A stretch of DNA of 64,000 bases from Thalassospira marina (GTDB lineage Bacteria; Pseudomonadota; Alphaproteobacteria; Rhodospirillales; Thalassospiraceae): the NCBI RefSeq assembly GCF_002844375.1, contig NZ_CP024200.1, positions 47,501 through 111,500 of the forward strand, in the 5' to 3' direction. The position numbers were made by a program, and so were the translations under genes. Shown in pieces: positions 1 to 7,845 of the stretch (the stretch's first letter is position 1; each line of letters begins with the position of its first letter). The notes beneath the pieces were generated by a model, which saw only the letters and a program-made list of their open reading frames with translations, did no database searches and was not told the DNA's origin.

Positions 1-597
1 GGCCGATGGCAGCCAGTCGCGTTCGCGCAAACCGAAAATACCCGTCGTCCCGGCATTGGAGGGATCAGAGACAATCACCCCGGAAAGGCGGGCAACCACC
101 CAGTCCGAAAGCATGCAGATTTTATCGATACGGTCGTAGATATCGGGCATTTGCTGACGCAGCCATAAAAGGCGCGGCAATGCCCCCAGGGCAAAGGTTT
201 GCCCGGTCTGATTATAAAGGTCGTGTTCGACACCGGGGAAATCCGTTTTCAACTGACGGACCTGATCGACCGCGCGGCCATCGACATTGGCGCAGGCCCA
301 GATTTCGCGACCATCACGGTCAAAGGCAACAAAGGCCTCGCGCATGCTTGTGGCGCTGACAGCGGCAATATCGGTACCGGAAATACCGGCAGCCCCAAGC
401 GCGCCTTCAATACAGCTACATATAAGTGCCCAATTGCCTTCGACGTCAAAATCCATCGAACCGGGATAGCGAGGATCGGTTTTATGCCACCATTCGCGCT
501 GCATGGCACCAAGCTGGTTGCCATCGCGGTCAAATACCACCGCGCGGCCACTGCCGGTCCCGGCATCAATCGCCAGAAGATAATCACCCTTTGCCAT
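1..597 (-). CDS. lsrK: Autoinducer-2 kinase LsrK, N-terminal part (cut by window edge)
   Basis: FGGY-family sugar kinase expected to phosphorylate imported AI-2 (DPD) in the cytoplasm, trapping it and producing the LsrR inducer. The visible 199 codons start with ATG at 597, one base after the lsrR stop, and run open to the left edge. The FGGY N-lobe is clear: LLAIDAGTGSGRAVVFD is the phosphate-binding loop near residue 10, followed by SATSMREAFVAFDRDG, IWACANVDGRA and DPSNAGTTGIF. These blocks match my recollection of enterobacterial LsrK better than glycerol or xylulose kinases. It follows lsrR on the minus strand as a two-gene unit, the same arrangement as in E. coli. The catalytic C-lobe lies outside the window. 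Another FGGY kinase is possible, but the lsr neighbours make LsrK the best call. Confidence 0.88.
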   Translation of the reverse strand, partial: MAKGDYLLAIDAGTGSGRAVVFDRDGNQLGAMQREWWHKTDPRYPGSMDFDVEGNWALICSCIEGALGAAGISGTDIAAVSATSMREAFVAFDRDGREIWACANVDGRAVDQVRQLKTDFPGVEHDLYNQTGQTFALGALPRLLWLRQQMPDIYDRIDKICMLSDWVVARLSGVIVSDPSNAGTTGIFGLRERDWLPSA

Positions 598-598
598 C

Positions 599-1552
599 TT
601 AGTTATCCTCCAGCAGCTTTTCGGCGGTTTTTTCATCGGTAATCAGAATGTCGACATATTTGCCCTTCAGCGCGGACTGGATCGCCCGCACCTTGCTGAC
701 CCCGCCAGCCGCAGCAATGACATTTTCGGAATTTGAAAGCGCCGCAAGACGCGCGCCCACCACACGCTGATGAAGCGGCAGATCAAGCGCCTGGCCGTTA
801 TCATCAAAAAACTGGCACAGAATATCGCCAACAGCGCCCTTGCGCCGCAACGGTTCGACCTCGACCGGGGTGATATAGCCACTGCGAACAACGGTGGAAT
901 CGGCATTCAGTTCGCCAATCCCCACCAGTTGATAGGCCGCATTCAGGGCCATTTCCAACACAGCCGAAATGGCAGGTTCCGCCATAAGGGCAGAAGCGAC
1001 ATGCTGATCGGACACCACAAGCGGAGCCGGCACAAGATGCACGCTGCTGCCCCAGTTTGCGGTGCGCATGCCATCAACATAAGTGGCAACACCGCCGGTT
1101 AAGCTGACCAGCGACACATTGCGTTCATTGGCCATGTGGCCAAGACGTTGAATGGTATGACTGACCGTCGCCCCCCAGCCAACGGCAAGCAGATCATCGG
1201 GGCGCAGACGCTGCATGAGAAATTGTGCTGCCGCCTGACCAAGACGTTCGCTAAGATCGCCACCTTCAAGATGGGGGATGACGCGAACTTCGCGCAGACC
1301 CCAGCGATCCTGCAGGCGCTGTTCATATTCAAGGCAGCCCTGATGGCGGGAATTGATGCGCACCTGGATGATGCCGGTCCGACGGCCACTTTCAAGCAGG
1401 CGCGAGACCTTGATGCGCGACAGGCCGAGCTTGTCGCCGATTTCGCCTTGGGTCAAACCGTCATTATAATAGTACCACGCGATACGGGTGAGGGTTTCTT
1501 CCTCCGCGTCCGCGTAGCTCCAATCTGTATTGTCTGACACCATGAACGCCAT
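599..1552 (-). CDS. lsrR: AI-2-responsive repressor LsrR (SorC/DeoR-like family)
   Basis: Transcriptional repressor of 317 residues. An N-terminal helix-turn-helix (about residues 20-62, with DGLTQGEIGDKLGLSRIKVS and RLLESGRRTGII) is followed by a SorC-type sugar-phosphate-binding domain containing RRKGAVGDILCQFFD near residue 235 and AAAGGVSKVRAI near 280. The blocks IAWYYYNDGLTQ, CLEYEQRL and VRSGYITP track E. coli LsrR closely. In the known system phospho-AI-2 releases LsrR from its operators. The gene diverges from lsrACDB and reads directly into lsrK. Two ATGs (1552 and 1543) are possible starts; I use the upstream one. Two equal-spaced inverted repeats in the divergent gap are candidate operators. 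Confidence 0.9.
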   Translation of the reverse strand: MAFMVSDNTDWSYADAEEETLTRIAWYYYNDGLTQGEIGDKLGLSRIKVSRLLESGRRTGIIQVRINSRHQGCLEYEQRLQDRWGLREVRVIPHLEGGDLSERLGQAAAQFLMQRLRPDDLLAVGWGATVSHTIQRLGHMANERNVSLVSLTGGVATYVDGMRTANWGSSVHLVPAPLVVSDQHVASALMAEPAISAVLEMALNAAYQLVGIGELNADSTVVRSGYITPVEVEPLRRKGAVGDILCQFFDDNGQALDLPLHQRVVGARLAALSNSENVIAAAGGVSKVRAIQSALKGKYVDILITDEKTAEKLLEDN

Positions 1553-1570
1553 CCCAGCTTTTGTGTTATT

Positions 1571-1595
1571 TGTTCAAATGATTATTCATTAAACA
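1571..1595. promoter_or_regulatory. Candidate LsrR operator next to lsrR
   Basis: Imperfect inverted repeat TGTTCA-N13-TAAACA, 18 bp upstream of the lsrR start. The spacing is identical to the perfect repeat next to lsrA (1742-1766). Assignment to LsrR is inference from position and repetition. Confidence 0.5.
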
Positions 1596-1741
1596 AGTGA
1601 TCACGTCAACCATCCGAAAGTGCAAATTTTTCCTGCCTGCCAAAAAGCGCAGAAACACTCGTTAAACGCCAAACTATGCGGCGATGCACAATAACATTAA
1701 GCGATAATTCATATTGACGCCTGCGTTTTGGTATGATCACA

Positions 1742-1766
1742 TGTTCATCATAAAAACAAATGAACA
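1742..1766. promoter_or_regulatory. Candidate LsrR operator next to lsrA
   Basis: Perfect inverted repeat TGTTCA-N13-TGAACA (7-bp arms if the flanking T/A is counted), ending 10 bp before the chosen lsrA start. It would lie inside the coding sequence if lsrA began further upstream, which favours the start at 1777. Confidence 0.55.
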
Positions 1767-1776
1767 GGCCCCAGGG

Positions 1777-3291
1777 ATGGAACGGAAAAACCAAGACGCA
1801 GCCGCCGTTCGCGTGAACGACATATGGAAATCATATGGTGGAACGGCAGTTCTCAAGGGTGTGGACATCACGCTTCTGCCCGGGCAGGTCCATGCCCTGC
1901 TGGGGGGAAATGGCGCTGGCAAGTCGACTTTGATGAAATCGATTGCCGGGCTGGTAAACCCGGAATCGGGCAGCATCGAAATTAACGGCCAGGTGCTGAG
2001 CAATCCGTCACCGGCGGCGGCCCAGGCATTGGGGCTGTATCTTGTGCCGCAGGAAGCCCATATCCTGCCCAATCAGTCCGTTCTGGAAAATATATGCCTT
2101 GGCCTGCGGGCATCGGCAAAGGCATTGCGCGGCGACATTGAAAAGTTGATTGCCGAGCTTGCCGTGCGCCTGGACCTGGATGCACAGGCCGCGACCCTTG
2201 AAATTGCCGACCGCCAGATTGTCGAGATTTTGCGCGGCCTTATTCGCAAGGCGCGGGTTTTGATCCTGGACGAGCCAACATCGGCCCTGACACCCCATGA
2301 AGCAAATGCCCTGTTTGATCGCGTCCGCCAGTTACAGGCGCAGGGCGTGGGCATTTTCTTTATTTCGCATAAATTGCGGGAAATTCGCGAAATTTGCGAT
2401 GTGATCAGTGTGCTGCGGGATGGCGCGATTGTTCTTTATGGCACGCTTGATGAATATGACGACCAGCAGATTGTTGAGGCAATGACCAAAACCGCCGCGA
2501 CAGCAGGCGCATCAATTGCCGCCCCGCAACGCCAGCGCAATACCGATTTCAACCTTGCCAGCAGCATTCTTGAAATTTCGCATTTCAGCGGCGAAGGGTT
2601 TCGCAACATTTCATTTGATGTACGTGCTGGCGAGATTGTTGGCCTGGCCGGGGTTGTTGGTGCCGGGCGGTCGGAACTGGCCGAAACATTGTTTGGCCTG
2701 CGCCCGTCAAGCAGCGGTAGTGTGAAATTGCAGGGCAAGGACCTTGTCGAGCGATCCCCACGCAAATGCGTTGATGCCGGGCTGGTTTACCTGCCCGAAG
2801 ACCGCCAGCAGAACGGCCTGTTCTTGGAAGCATCACTGGCATGGAATATGTCGGGCTATACGATGCATCGCCTGGGGTTTTTCCCCAAAGGCAAACGGGA
2901 AACCGGCGAATTTTCCGAATTTCGGGATGCACTGGGCATCAAATGCGAAGGTCCCGGCCAATCGGCCGGTCGGCTTTCAGGCGGGAACCAGCAAAAGGTT
3001 TTGCTGGCAAAATGCCTGGCGGCGAACCCGCGCCTGTTGATCCTTGATGAACCGACACGCGGCGTAGACGTGGCTGCACGTAACGACATTTACCGCCTGA
3101 TTCACCAACTGGCTGAAAAGGGCATGGGTGTTTTGCTAATTTCATCGGATTTCGACGAAATCGAACAACTTGCCGACCGCGTGATCGTCATGGCGCACGG
3201 CCATCAGTGCGGAGAACTTTCCAGCCAGGCGATCAATGTTGATGCCATCGCCCATTTAGCCTTTGAATCCGGAGCGGCAAGCCATGCTTGA
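1777..3291 (+). CDS. lsrA: AI-2 ABC importer ATP-binding protein LsrA
   Basis: Double-NBD ATPase of the CUT2 (ribose/AI-2) class, 504 residues, close to the roughly 510 of E. coli LsrA. Domain 1 has Walker A GGNGAGKST at residues 43-51 and Walker B VLILDEPTSALTP. As in other CUT2 ATPases its signature region is altered (LEIADRQIVEILRGL). Domain 2 has the canonical signature LSGGNQQKV near residue 400 and LLILDEPTRGVD near 424. It should energise LsrC/LsrD at the inner face of the membrane. I chose ATG 1777 because the reading frame further upstream runs through a probable operator; ATG 1741 is the alternative. The stop overlaps the lsrC start by 8 bp, so it is first gene of an operon. Confidence 0.9.
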   Translation: MERKNQDAAAVRVNDIWKSYGGTAVLKGVDITLLPGQVHALLGGNGAGKSTLMKSIAGLVNPESGSIEINGQVLSNPSPAAAQALGLYLVPQEAHILPNQSVLENICLGLRASAKALRGDIEKLIAELAVRLDLDAQAATLEIADRQIVEILRGLIRKARVLILDEPTSALTPHEANALFDRVRQLQAQGVGIFFISHKLREIREICDVISVLRDGAIVLYGTLDEYDDQQIVEAMTKTAATAGASIAAPQRQRNTDFNLASSILEISHFSGEGFRNISFDVRAGEIVGLAGVVGAGRSELAETLFGLRPSSSGSVKLQGKDLVERSPRKCVDAGLVYLPEDRQQNGLFLEASLAWNMSGYTMHRLGFFPKGKRETGEFSEFRDALGIKCEGPGQSAGRLSGGNQQKVLLAKCLAANPRLLILDEPTRGVDVAARNDIYRLIHQLAEKGMGVLLISSDFDEIEQLADRVIVMAHGHQCGELSSQAINVDAIAHLAFESGAASHA

Positions 3292-4369
3292 TTTCTTTGC
3301 CCGCAACCGCGTTGCGACCCTGTTTGGCGTTACCGTGCTAGCCTTTATCCTGATCGGCATTGCCGCACCTGGTTATCTGTCATTATCGACCGCGTCGGTC
3401 ATCATGTCCAACAGTCTGGTTTTGATGACCGTGGCACTGGGCACCATGCTGGTTATTTTGACCCGCAATATTGATGTTTCCAGCGGATCGGTTCTGGGGC
3501 TTAGCGCGGTTATTCTGGGTCTTTTGTTAAATGACGGCATGGGGCTGGTGCCTGCAATTGTCATTTGCCTGATCTGCGGGGCGCTGGCGGGCCTGTTTAA
3601 CGGCATTCTTGTTACCTTTTTCAATGTGCCGTCCATTATTGCAACGCTTGGCACACTGGGCCTGTTTCGCGGGATCATGCTGATCCTGACAGGCGGCAAA
3701 TGGATCGAGGAATTGCCGCAATCCCTTAAATTTCTGGCAGAAAACGGCAGCATCGGGATTTCGGTCCTGACGGTGGCTGTGGTGATTGCCCTTGCTGGGG
3801 TTTGGGCAATCACCCGCCATACGCGCTTTGGCCGCTATTTTTATGCCGTCGGCGATAACCGCGAAGCCGCCCGCCACCTTGGTATTCGCATTCATCTGGT
3901 GCAGATCAGCGCCTTTGTGGCGGCTGGTACGCTTGCCGCCCTGGCAGGGATCATTTTTGCCGCCCAGATTGGCTTTATTCCCAACCAGGCAGGTAATGGC
4001 ATCGAATTAAAGGCGATTGCCGCCAACGTTCTGGGTGGGGTCAGCCTGCTGGGCGGTAGCGGGTCGGTACCTGGCGTGTTTGTGGGCGTGATTTTCATGA
4101 CCTCGATTGACAGTGCGCTGGTGTTTTTAAAAATCCCCGCCTTCTGGAACGACTTTATTGCGGGGGCGGTGTTGCTGCTGGTCCTGCTGCTTGATGGCCG
4201 GGTGCGCATTGCCGTGGAAAAGGCCATTCGCGCCAAACGCTATGCCGTGCACGCCCCGAACCCCACCAATACCAACACCAACACCGGTGCAGCGGCAAAC
4301 AGCCCTGAAAACACCCTCCCGCGCCCCACCAATGCGCAATCAAATGCCACCCCGCAGGAGCACGCATAA
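3284..4369 (+). CDS. lsrC: AI-2 ABC importer permease LsrC
   Basis: CUT2-family inner-membrane permease of 361 residues with about 9-10 hydrophobic segments. Diagnostic LsrC blocks are LVILTRNIDVSSGSVLG, GTLGLFRGIMLILTGGKWIE, AAQIGFIPNQAGNG and WNDFIAGAVLLLVLLLDGR. It pairs with LsrD to form the AI-2 channel. ATG 3284 was chosen over 3263 because GGAG sits about 10 bases upstream and because the protein then begins MLDFFARNR, like E. coli LsrC. The last 35 residues are a low-complexity tail rich in Asn, Thr and Pro. The stop overlaps the lsrD start (TAATG). Confidence 0.9.
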   Translation: MLDFFARNRVATLFGVTVLAFILIGIAAPGYLSLSTASVIMSNSLVLMTVALGTMLVILTRNIDVSSGSVLGLSAVILGLLLNDGMGLVPAIVICLICGALAGLFNGILVTFFNVPSIIATLGTLGLFRGIMLILTGGKWIEELPQSLKFLAENGSIGISVLTVAVVIALAGVWAITRHTRFGRYFYAVGDNREAARHLGIRIHLVQISAFVAAGTLAALAGIIFAAQIGFIPNQAGNGIELKAIAANVLGGVSLLGGSGSVPGVFVGVIFMTSIDSALVFLKIPAFWNDFIAGAVLLLVLLLDGRVRIAVEKAIRAKRYAVHAPNPTNTNTNTGAAANSPENTLPRPTNAQSNATPQEHA

Positions 4370-5370
4370 TGAAACGTTTCTTTCTGCGCTGGGAAATGGC
4401 GCTGTTTGTCATGCTGGTGGCGGAATTCGCCATTTTCGGTGCCATCAATCCGCGCTTTTTGAACCTGTCCAACCTGCTTTACAGCACCAGTGACTTTGCC
4501 CAGATCGGCATTGTTGCCCTGCCGCTGACCATCGTGATCATTGCTGGTGGCATTGACGTTTCCTTTGCATCGACGATTGGTTTGTGCGCGATCATTTTTG
4601 GCATCGCCAATTTCTTTGGCCTGCCCTTGCCGCTTTGCATTGTGGCCGCCCTTGGCGCGGGCGCGATTGCCGGGCTGTTTAATGCCGGGATCATTCATCT
4701 GTCGCGCATTCAGCCACTGGTCGTGACACTGGGCAGCCTTTATCTGTTTAGCGGTGCGGCAACAGTTCTTTCCGGTGTTGTTGGTGCGGGTGGCTATGAA
4801 GGCATTGGCAATTTCCCCGACAGCTTCACCGGTTTTGCCTATATCGAACTGGCAGGCCTGCCAGCCCCCTTTGTGGTGCTGCTGATTGAAGCAGTCATCC
4901 TGTTTGTAATCCTGCATTTTTCGCGATTTGGCCGTTCGGTTTTCCTGTGCGGGTTAAGCGAACATGCCGCACGCTATAGCGGCCTTCCCATTCGCACCAT
5001 TCAGACCATGACCTATGTGATGACCGGCGTTTTTGCCGGGATCGCGGGGCTTGTTCTTTCGGCCTATTTCGGATCGGCCCGTGTTGATCTGGGCACCGCA
5101 ACCCTGCTGCCCGCCATTACGGCGGCGGTTCTGGGTGGTGCCTCCATTTATGGCGGGCAAGGGTCCATCATCGGAACATTTCTGGCAACGCTTGTTATTG
5201 GCTACCTGCAACAGGGCCTGCAAATGAGCGGTGTTCCCAGTCAGATTTCCAGCGCGCTCTCAGGTGCGTTGCTGGTGGTTGCGGTCGCATTGCGCCACGG
5301 AAGCGCCTTGCTGACCAGCTTTGTCGCTGCGCGAATAATGGCGACGAACCGGAAACGCGCAGCATCATGA
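4369..5370 (+). CDS. lsrD: AI-2 ABC importer permease LsrD
   Basis: Second CUT2 permease, 333 residues, mostly hydrophobic. LsrD-typical blocks are FGAINPRFLNLSNLLYSTSD, GIVALPLTIVIIAGGIDVSF, SYEG-like GYEGIGNFPDSFTGFA, YFGSARVDLG and GGASIYGGQGSIIGTFLA. It forms a heterodimer with LsrC in the membrane. The start shares bases with the lsrC stop, so translation is coupled. A strong GGAGGAGG ribosome-binding site for lsrB lies just past its stop. Confidence 0.9.
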   Translation: MKRFFLRWEMALFVMLVAEFAIFGAINPRFLNLSNLLYSTSDFAQIGIVALPLTIVIIAGGIDVSFASTIGLCAIIFGIANFFGLPLPLCIVAALGAGAIAGLFNAGIIHLSRIQPLVVTLGSLYLFSGAATVLSGVVGAGGYEGIGNFPDSFTGFAYIELAGLPAPFVVLLIEAVILFVILHFSRFGRSVFLCGLSEHAARYSGLPIRTIQTMTYVMTGVFAGIAGLVLSAYFGSARVDLGTATLLPAITAAVLGGASIYGGQGSIIGTFLATLVIGYLQQGLQMSGVPSQISSALSGALLVVAVALRHGSALLTSFVAARIMATNRKRAAS

Positions 5371-5384
5371 GGAGGAGGAACGAC

Positions 5385-6413
5385 ATGTTTGGACGTCAAT
5401 TCAAATGGACTATGGCAGCAGCGATCACGGGTTCGATCATTGCAGCAGCAACCCCGGCGCTGGCTGAAAACCAGATTGCCTTTATTCCGAAGCTTGTTGG
5501 TGTCGGCTTTTTTACCAGCGGCGGTAATGGCGCACTGGCAGCCGGTAAAGAACTGAATGAAAAAGTCACCTATGACGGCCCGACGGAACCGAGCGTTTCC
5601 GGCCAGGTCCAGTTCGTGAACAACTTTGTCAATCAGGGCTACAATGCACTGATCCTGTCTTCGGTATCGCCCGATGGCCTGTGCCCGGCACTGCAGCGCG
5701 CAATGAAACGCGACGTGCTGGTCATGACCTGGGATAGCGATGTGAAGCCGGAATGCCGCAGCTATTACGTTAACCAGGGCACCCCGGAACAGCTGGGCGG
5801 TCTTTTGGTCGATATGGCCAATGACGGCATTAAAAAGGACAAGGCAAAGGTCGCCTTTTTCTATTCCAGCCCGACCGTAACCGACCAGAACGCCTGGGCC
5901 AACGCCGCCAAGGCCAAAATTGCCAAGGAACATCCGGGCTGGGAAATCGTCACCACCCAGTACGGTTATAACGATGCACAGAAATCCCTGCAGACGGCTG
6001 AAAGCATCCTGAAGGCCTATCCGGACCTTGATGCCATCATCGCACCGGATGCCAACGCCCTGCCCGCATCGGCACAGGCAGCCGAAAACCTTGATCGCGC
6101 AGGCAAGGTCACCATTGTTGGTTTCAGCACGCCCAATGTGATGCGCCCCTATGTCAAGCGCGGCACGGTGGAACGTTTTGGTCTGTGGGATGTTACCCAG
6201 CAGGGCAAGATCGCCGTTTATGTTGCCGACCATGTCCTGAAAGACGGCCCGATGAAAGTTGGCGACAAGCTCGACATTCCGGGCATCGGCACGGTTGAAG
6301 TCTCGCCCAACAGTGTTCAGGGCTATGACTATGAAGCCGAAGGCAACGGCATCATCCTGCTGCCGGAACGTACTGTCTTTACCAAAGACAATATCGACAA
6401 TTTTGATTTCTGA
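5385..6413 (+). CDS. lsrB: Periplasmic AI-2-binding protein LsrB
   Basis: Solute-binding protein of 342 residues that captures AI-2 in the periplasm for LsrACD. A signal peptide of about 27 residues ends at PALA. The sequence IAFIPKLVGVGFFTSGG, YDGPTEPSVSGQVQ and KAKIAKEHPGWEIVTTQ is nearly identical to enterobacterial LsrB. All six residues that contact AI-2 in the Salmonella structure are present at a +1 offset: Lys36, Asp117, Asp167, Gln168, Pro221 and Ala223. This distinguishes it from rhamnose- or ribose-binding relatives such as RhaS. ATG 5385 is preferred over 5367 because GGAGGAGG lies immediately upstream. A hairpin follows the stop, probably favouring higher expression of this gene than the one downstream. 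Confidence 0.93.
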   Translation: MFGRQFKWTMAAAITGSIIAAATPALAENQIAFIPKLVGVGFFTSGGNGALAAGKELNEKVTYDGPTEPSVSGQVQFVNNFVNQGYNALILSSVSPDGLCPALQRAMKRDVLVMTWDSDVKPECRSYYVNQGTPEQLGGLLVDMANDGIKKDKAKVAFFYSSPTVTDQNAWANAAKAKIAKEHPGWEIVTTQYGYNDAQKSLQTAESILKAYPDLDAIIAPDANALPASAQAAENLDRAGKVTIVGFSTPNVMRPYVKRGTVERFGLWDVTQQGKIAVYVADHVLKDGPMKVGDKLDIPGIGTVEVSPNSVQGYDYEAEGNGIILLPERTVFTKDNIDNFDF

Positions 6414-6426
6414 TTTCGGAAATCAG

Positions 6427-6456
6427 GCACGACATCGTCCTCCCACGGTGTCGTGC
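6427..6456 (+). terminator. Stem-loop after lsrB
   Basis: Inverted repeat GCACGACA / TGTCGTGC with a 14-nt loop, 13 bp past the lsrB stop, followed by a loose T-rich stretch. It could be a leaky terminator or a 3' stabilising hairpin between lsrB and the aldolase gene. Confidence 0.5.
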
Positions 6457-6513
6457 ATCTTTATTTGTTATTGAATTTCATCTTTCAAATTTCAGCCTAA
6501 CGGAAATGCCCCG

Positions 6514-7761
6514 ATGCAGAATTTATGGAACGATCAGGACGCCCAAACCTATATTGACCAGGCGCTGGCAAAGGGCCAGCCGGCCGATCTTGGCCTGCGG
6601 GTTTATACGTCTCGCATTATCGGCCAGGTGCCCGACCTTGTTTTGCATGGCGGGGGGAATACATCGGTCAAGGTCACGCAGGATGACGGTACACGCATCA
6701 TCCATGTCAAAGGCAGCGGCTGGGACCTTGAAACCATCGAGGCACCGGGCCTGCCAGCCGTTTATCTGGAACCATTGCACGAAGCCCGCCACCAGGGCCG
6801 TCTGAGCGACCCGGAAATGGTTGCCCTTCTGCGCAAAAACCTTTTGGAAGCTGATGCCCCGAACCCGTCGGTCGAAGCCCTTTTGCATGCGTATCTGCCC
6901 GATACATTTGTGGATCATACGCACTCAACAGCCGTTCTGGTGCTGGCAGACCAGGATAATTCCGAAGAAATCATGCGCGAAATTTACGGCGACCGCCTGG
7001 CATTTCTGCCTTATGTGATGCCGGGTTATGACCTGTCGATTGCCGGGGCCGACCTGTTTGACCAGTTCCCGGATTGCCAGGGGCTCTGGCTTAAAAATCA
7101 TGGTCTTTTCACCTTTGGCGCGACGGCCAAAGAATCCTATGACCGCATGATCGATTTTGTCACCGAGGCCGAAAATTACATATCCGCCAAAGGCATTGCC
7201 CTGCCCGGACCGGAAAAATCCGACGGCAGCCTGAATGATACCCTGCGTGAAAACTTGCAGGCCGCATTGCAAAATGGCGCATCGCCCTTTGCCAACGGCA
7301 TTGCCCTGGATTTCCGAACGACACCGTCCATTCGCGCCTATCTGTCCAACCCGGCGCTGGAAGAAATTTCCATGCGCGGAACGGCAACACCGGACCATGT
7401 CATTCGGATCAAACCATTTCCGATGATAATTGATGAAAATTCAAACGAAGGTACCATTTTGGCCGCAATTGCGGATTACCAGCAAAAATATAGTGCCTAT
7501 TTCAATCGCAATGCGCCCAACGCCAGCGAACCGAAAGTCCAGTTGGATGCGTGGCCCCGCATTGTCATGATCAGAAATGTTGGTCTGGTCGGCCTGGGCA
7601 AGGATGCAAAAGCTGCAGCCATTGCTGGTGACCTTGGCGAACAAACCGCCCGGATCATTAATGCTGCCGAAAAAATCGGCCGCTTCCAGCCGATCAACGA
7701 GGCTGATCTGTTCGATATGGAATATTGGTCATTGGAACAGGCCAAGCTGCAAAAGAAGTAA
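6514..7761 (+). CDS. Stand-alone class II aldolase/adducin domain protein
   Basis: Protein of 415 residues. The first ~230 form a class II (zinc) aldolase fold, with PDLVLHGGGNTSVK near residue 40 (phosphate/substrate loop), the zinc ligand pair HTHS near 136 and a third His in LKNHGLFTFG near 195. The rest resembles the linker of the ~700-residue bifunctional aldolase/short-chain dehydrogenase family (rhamnulose-phosphate type). In that family, as I recall it, DMEYWSLEQAKL leads into the SDR domain. Here the protein stops four residues later, so the dehydrogenase half is absent. It is the last gene of the lsr run, 100 bp after lsrB, followed by a strong terminator. By position it could act on a phospho-AI-2 product in place of LsrF/LsrG, but no substrate can be read from the sequence. 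ATG 6514 is the only good start. Confidence 0.75.
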   Translation: MQNLWNDQDAQTYIDQALAKGQPADLGLRVYTSRIIGQVPDLVLHGGGNTSVKVTQDDGTRIIHVKGSGWDLETIEAPGLPAVYLEPLHEARHQGRLSDPEMVALLRKNLLEADAPNPSVEALLHAYLPDTFVDHTHSTAVLVLADQDNSEEIMREIYGDRLAFLPYVMPGYDLSIAGADLFDQFPDCQGLWLKNHGLFTFGATAKESYDRMIDFVTEAENYISAKGIALPGPEKSDGSLNDTLRENLQAALQNGASPFANGIALDFRTTPSIRAYLSNPALEEISMRGTATPDHVIRIKPFPMIIDENSNEGTILAAIADYQQKYSAYFNRNAPNASEPKVQLDAWPRIVMIRNVGLVGLGKDAKAAAIAGDLGEQTARIINAAEKIGRFQPINEADLFDMEYWSLEQAKLQKK

Positions 7762-7790
7762 ACTTCTGGCACAGCAACAGCCTTTGTGAA

Positions 7791-7829
7791 GCCACCCGGC
7801 ATAAAACCGCCTGCTGGGTGGCCTTTTTT
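7791..7829 (+). terminator. Intrinsic terminator of the lsr/aldolase operon
   Basis: Stem GCCACCCGGC / GCTGGGTGGC (9 of 10 pairs) followed by CTTTTTT. It also sits at the 3' end of the convergent GntR gene. Confidence 0.85.
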
Positions 7830-7845
7830 CCCAGAAAATTCGCAA

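Noticed and set aside
1714..1776. Upstream start for lsrA
   Set aside because: The added residues cover a probable operator and are unlike LsrA N-termini.
5241..6233. 330-codon minus-strand open frame opposite lsrB
   Set aside because: Lies antisense to a strongly conserved lsrB and has no family features.
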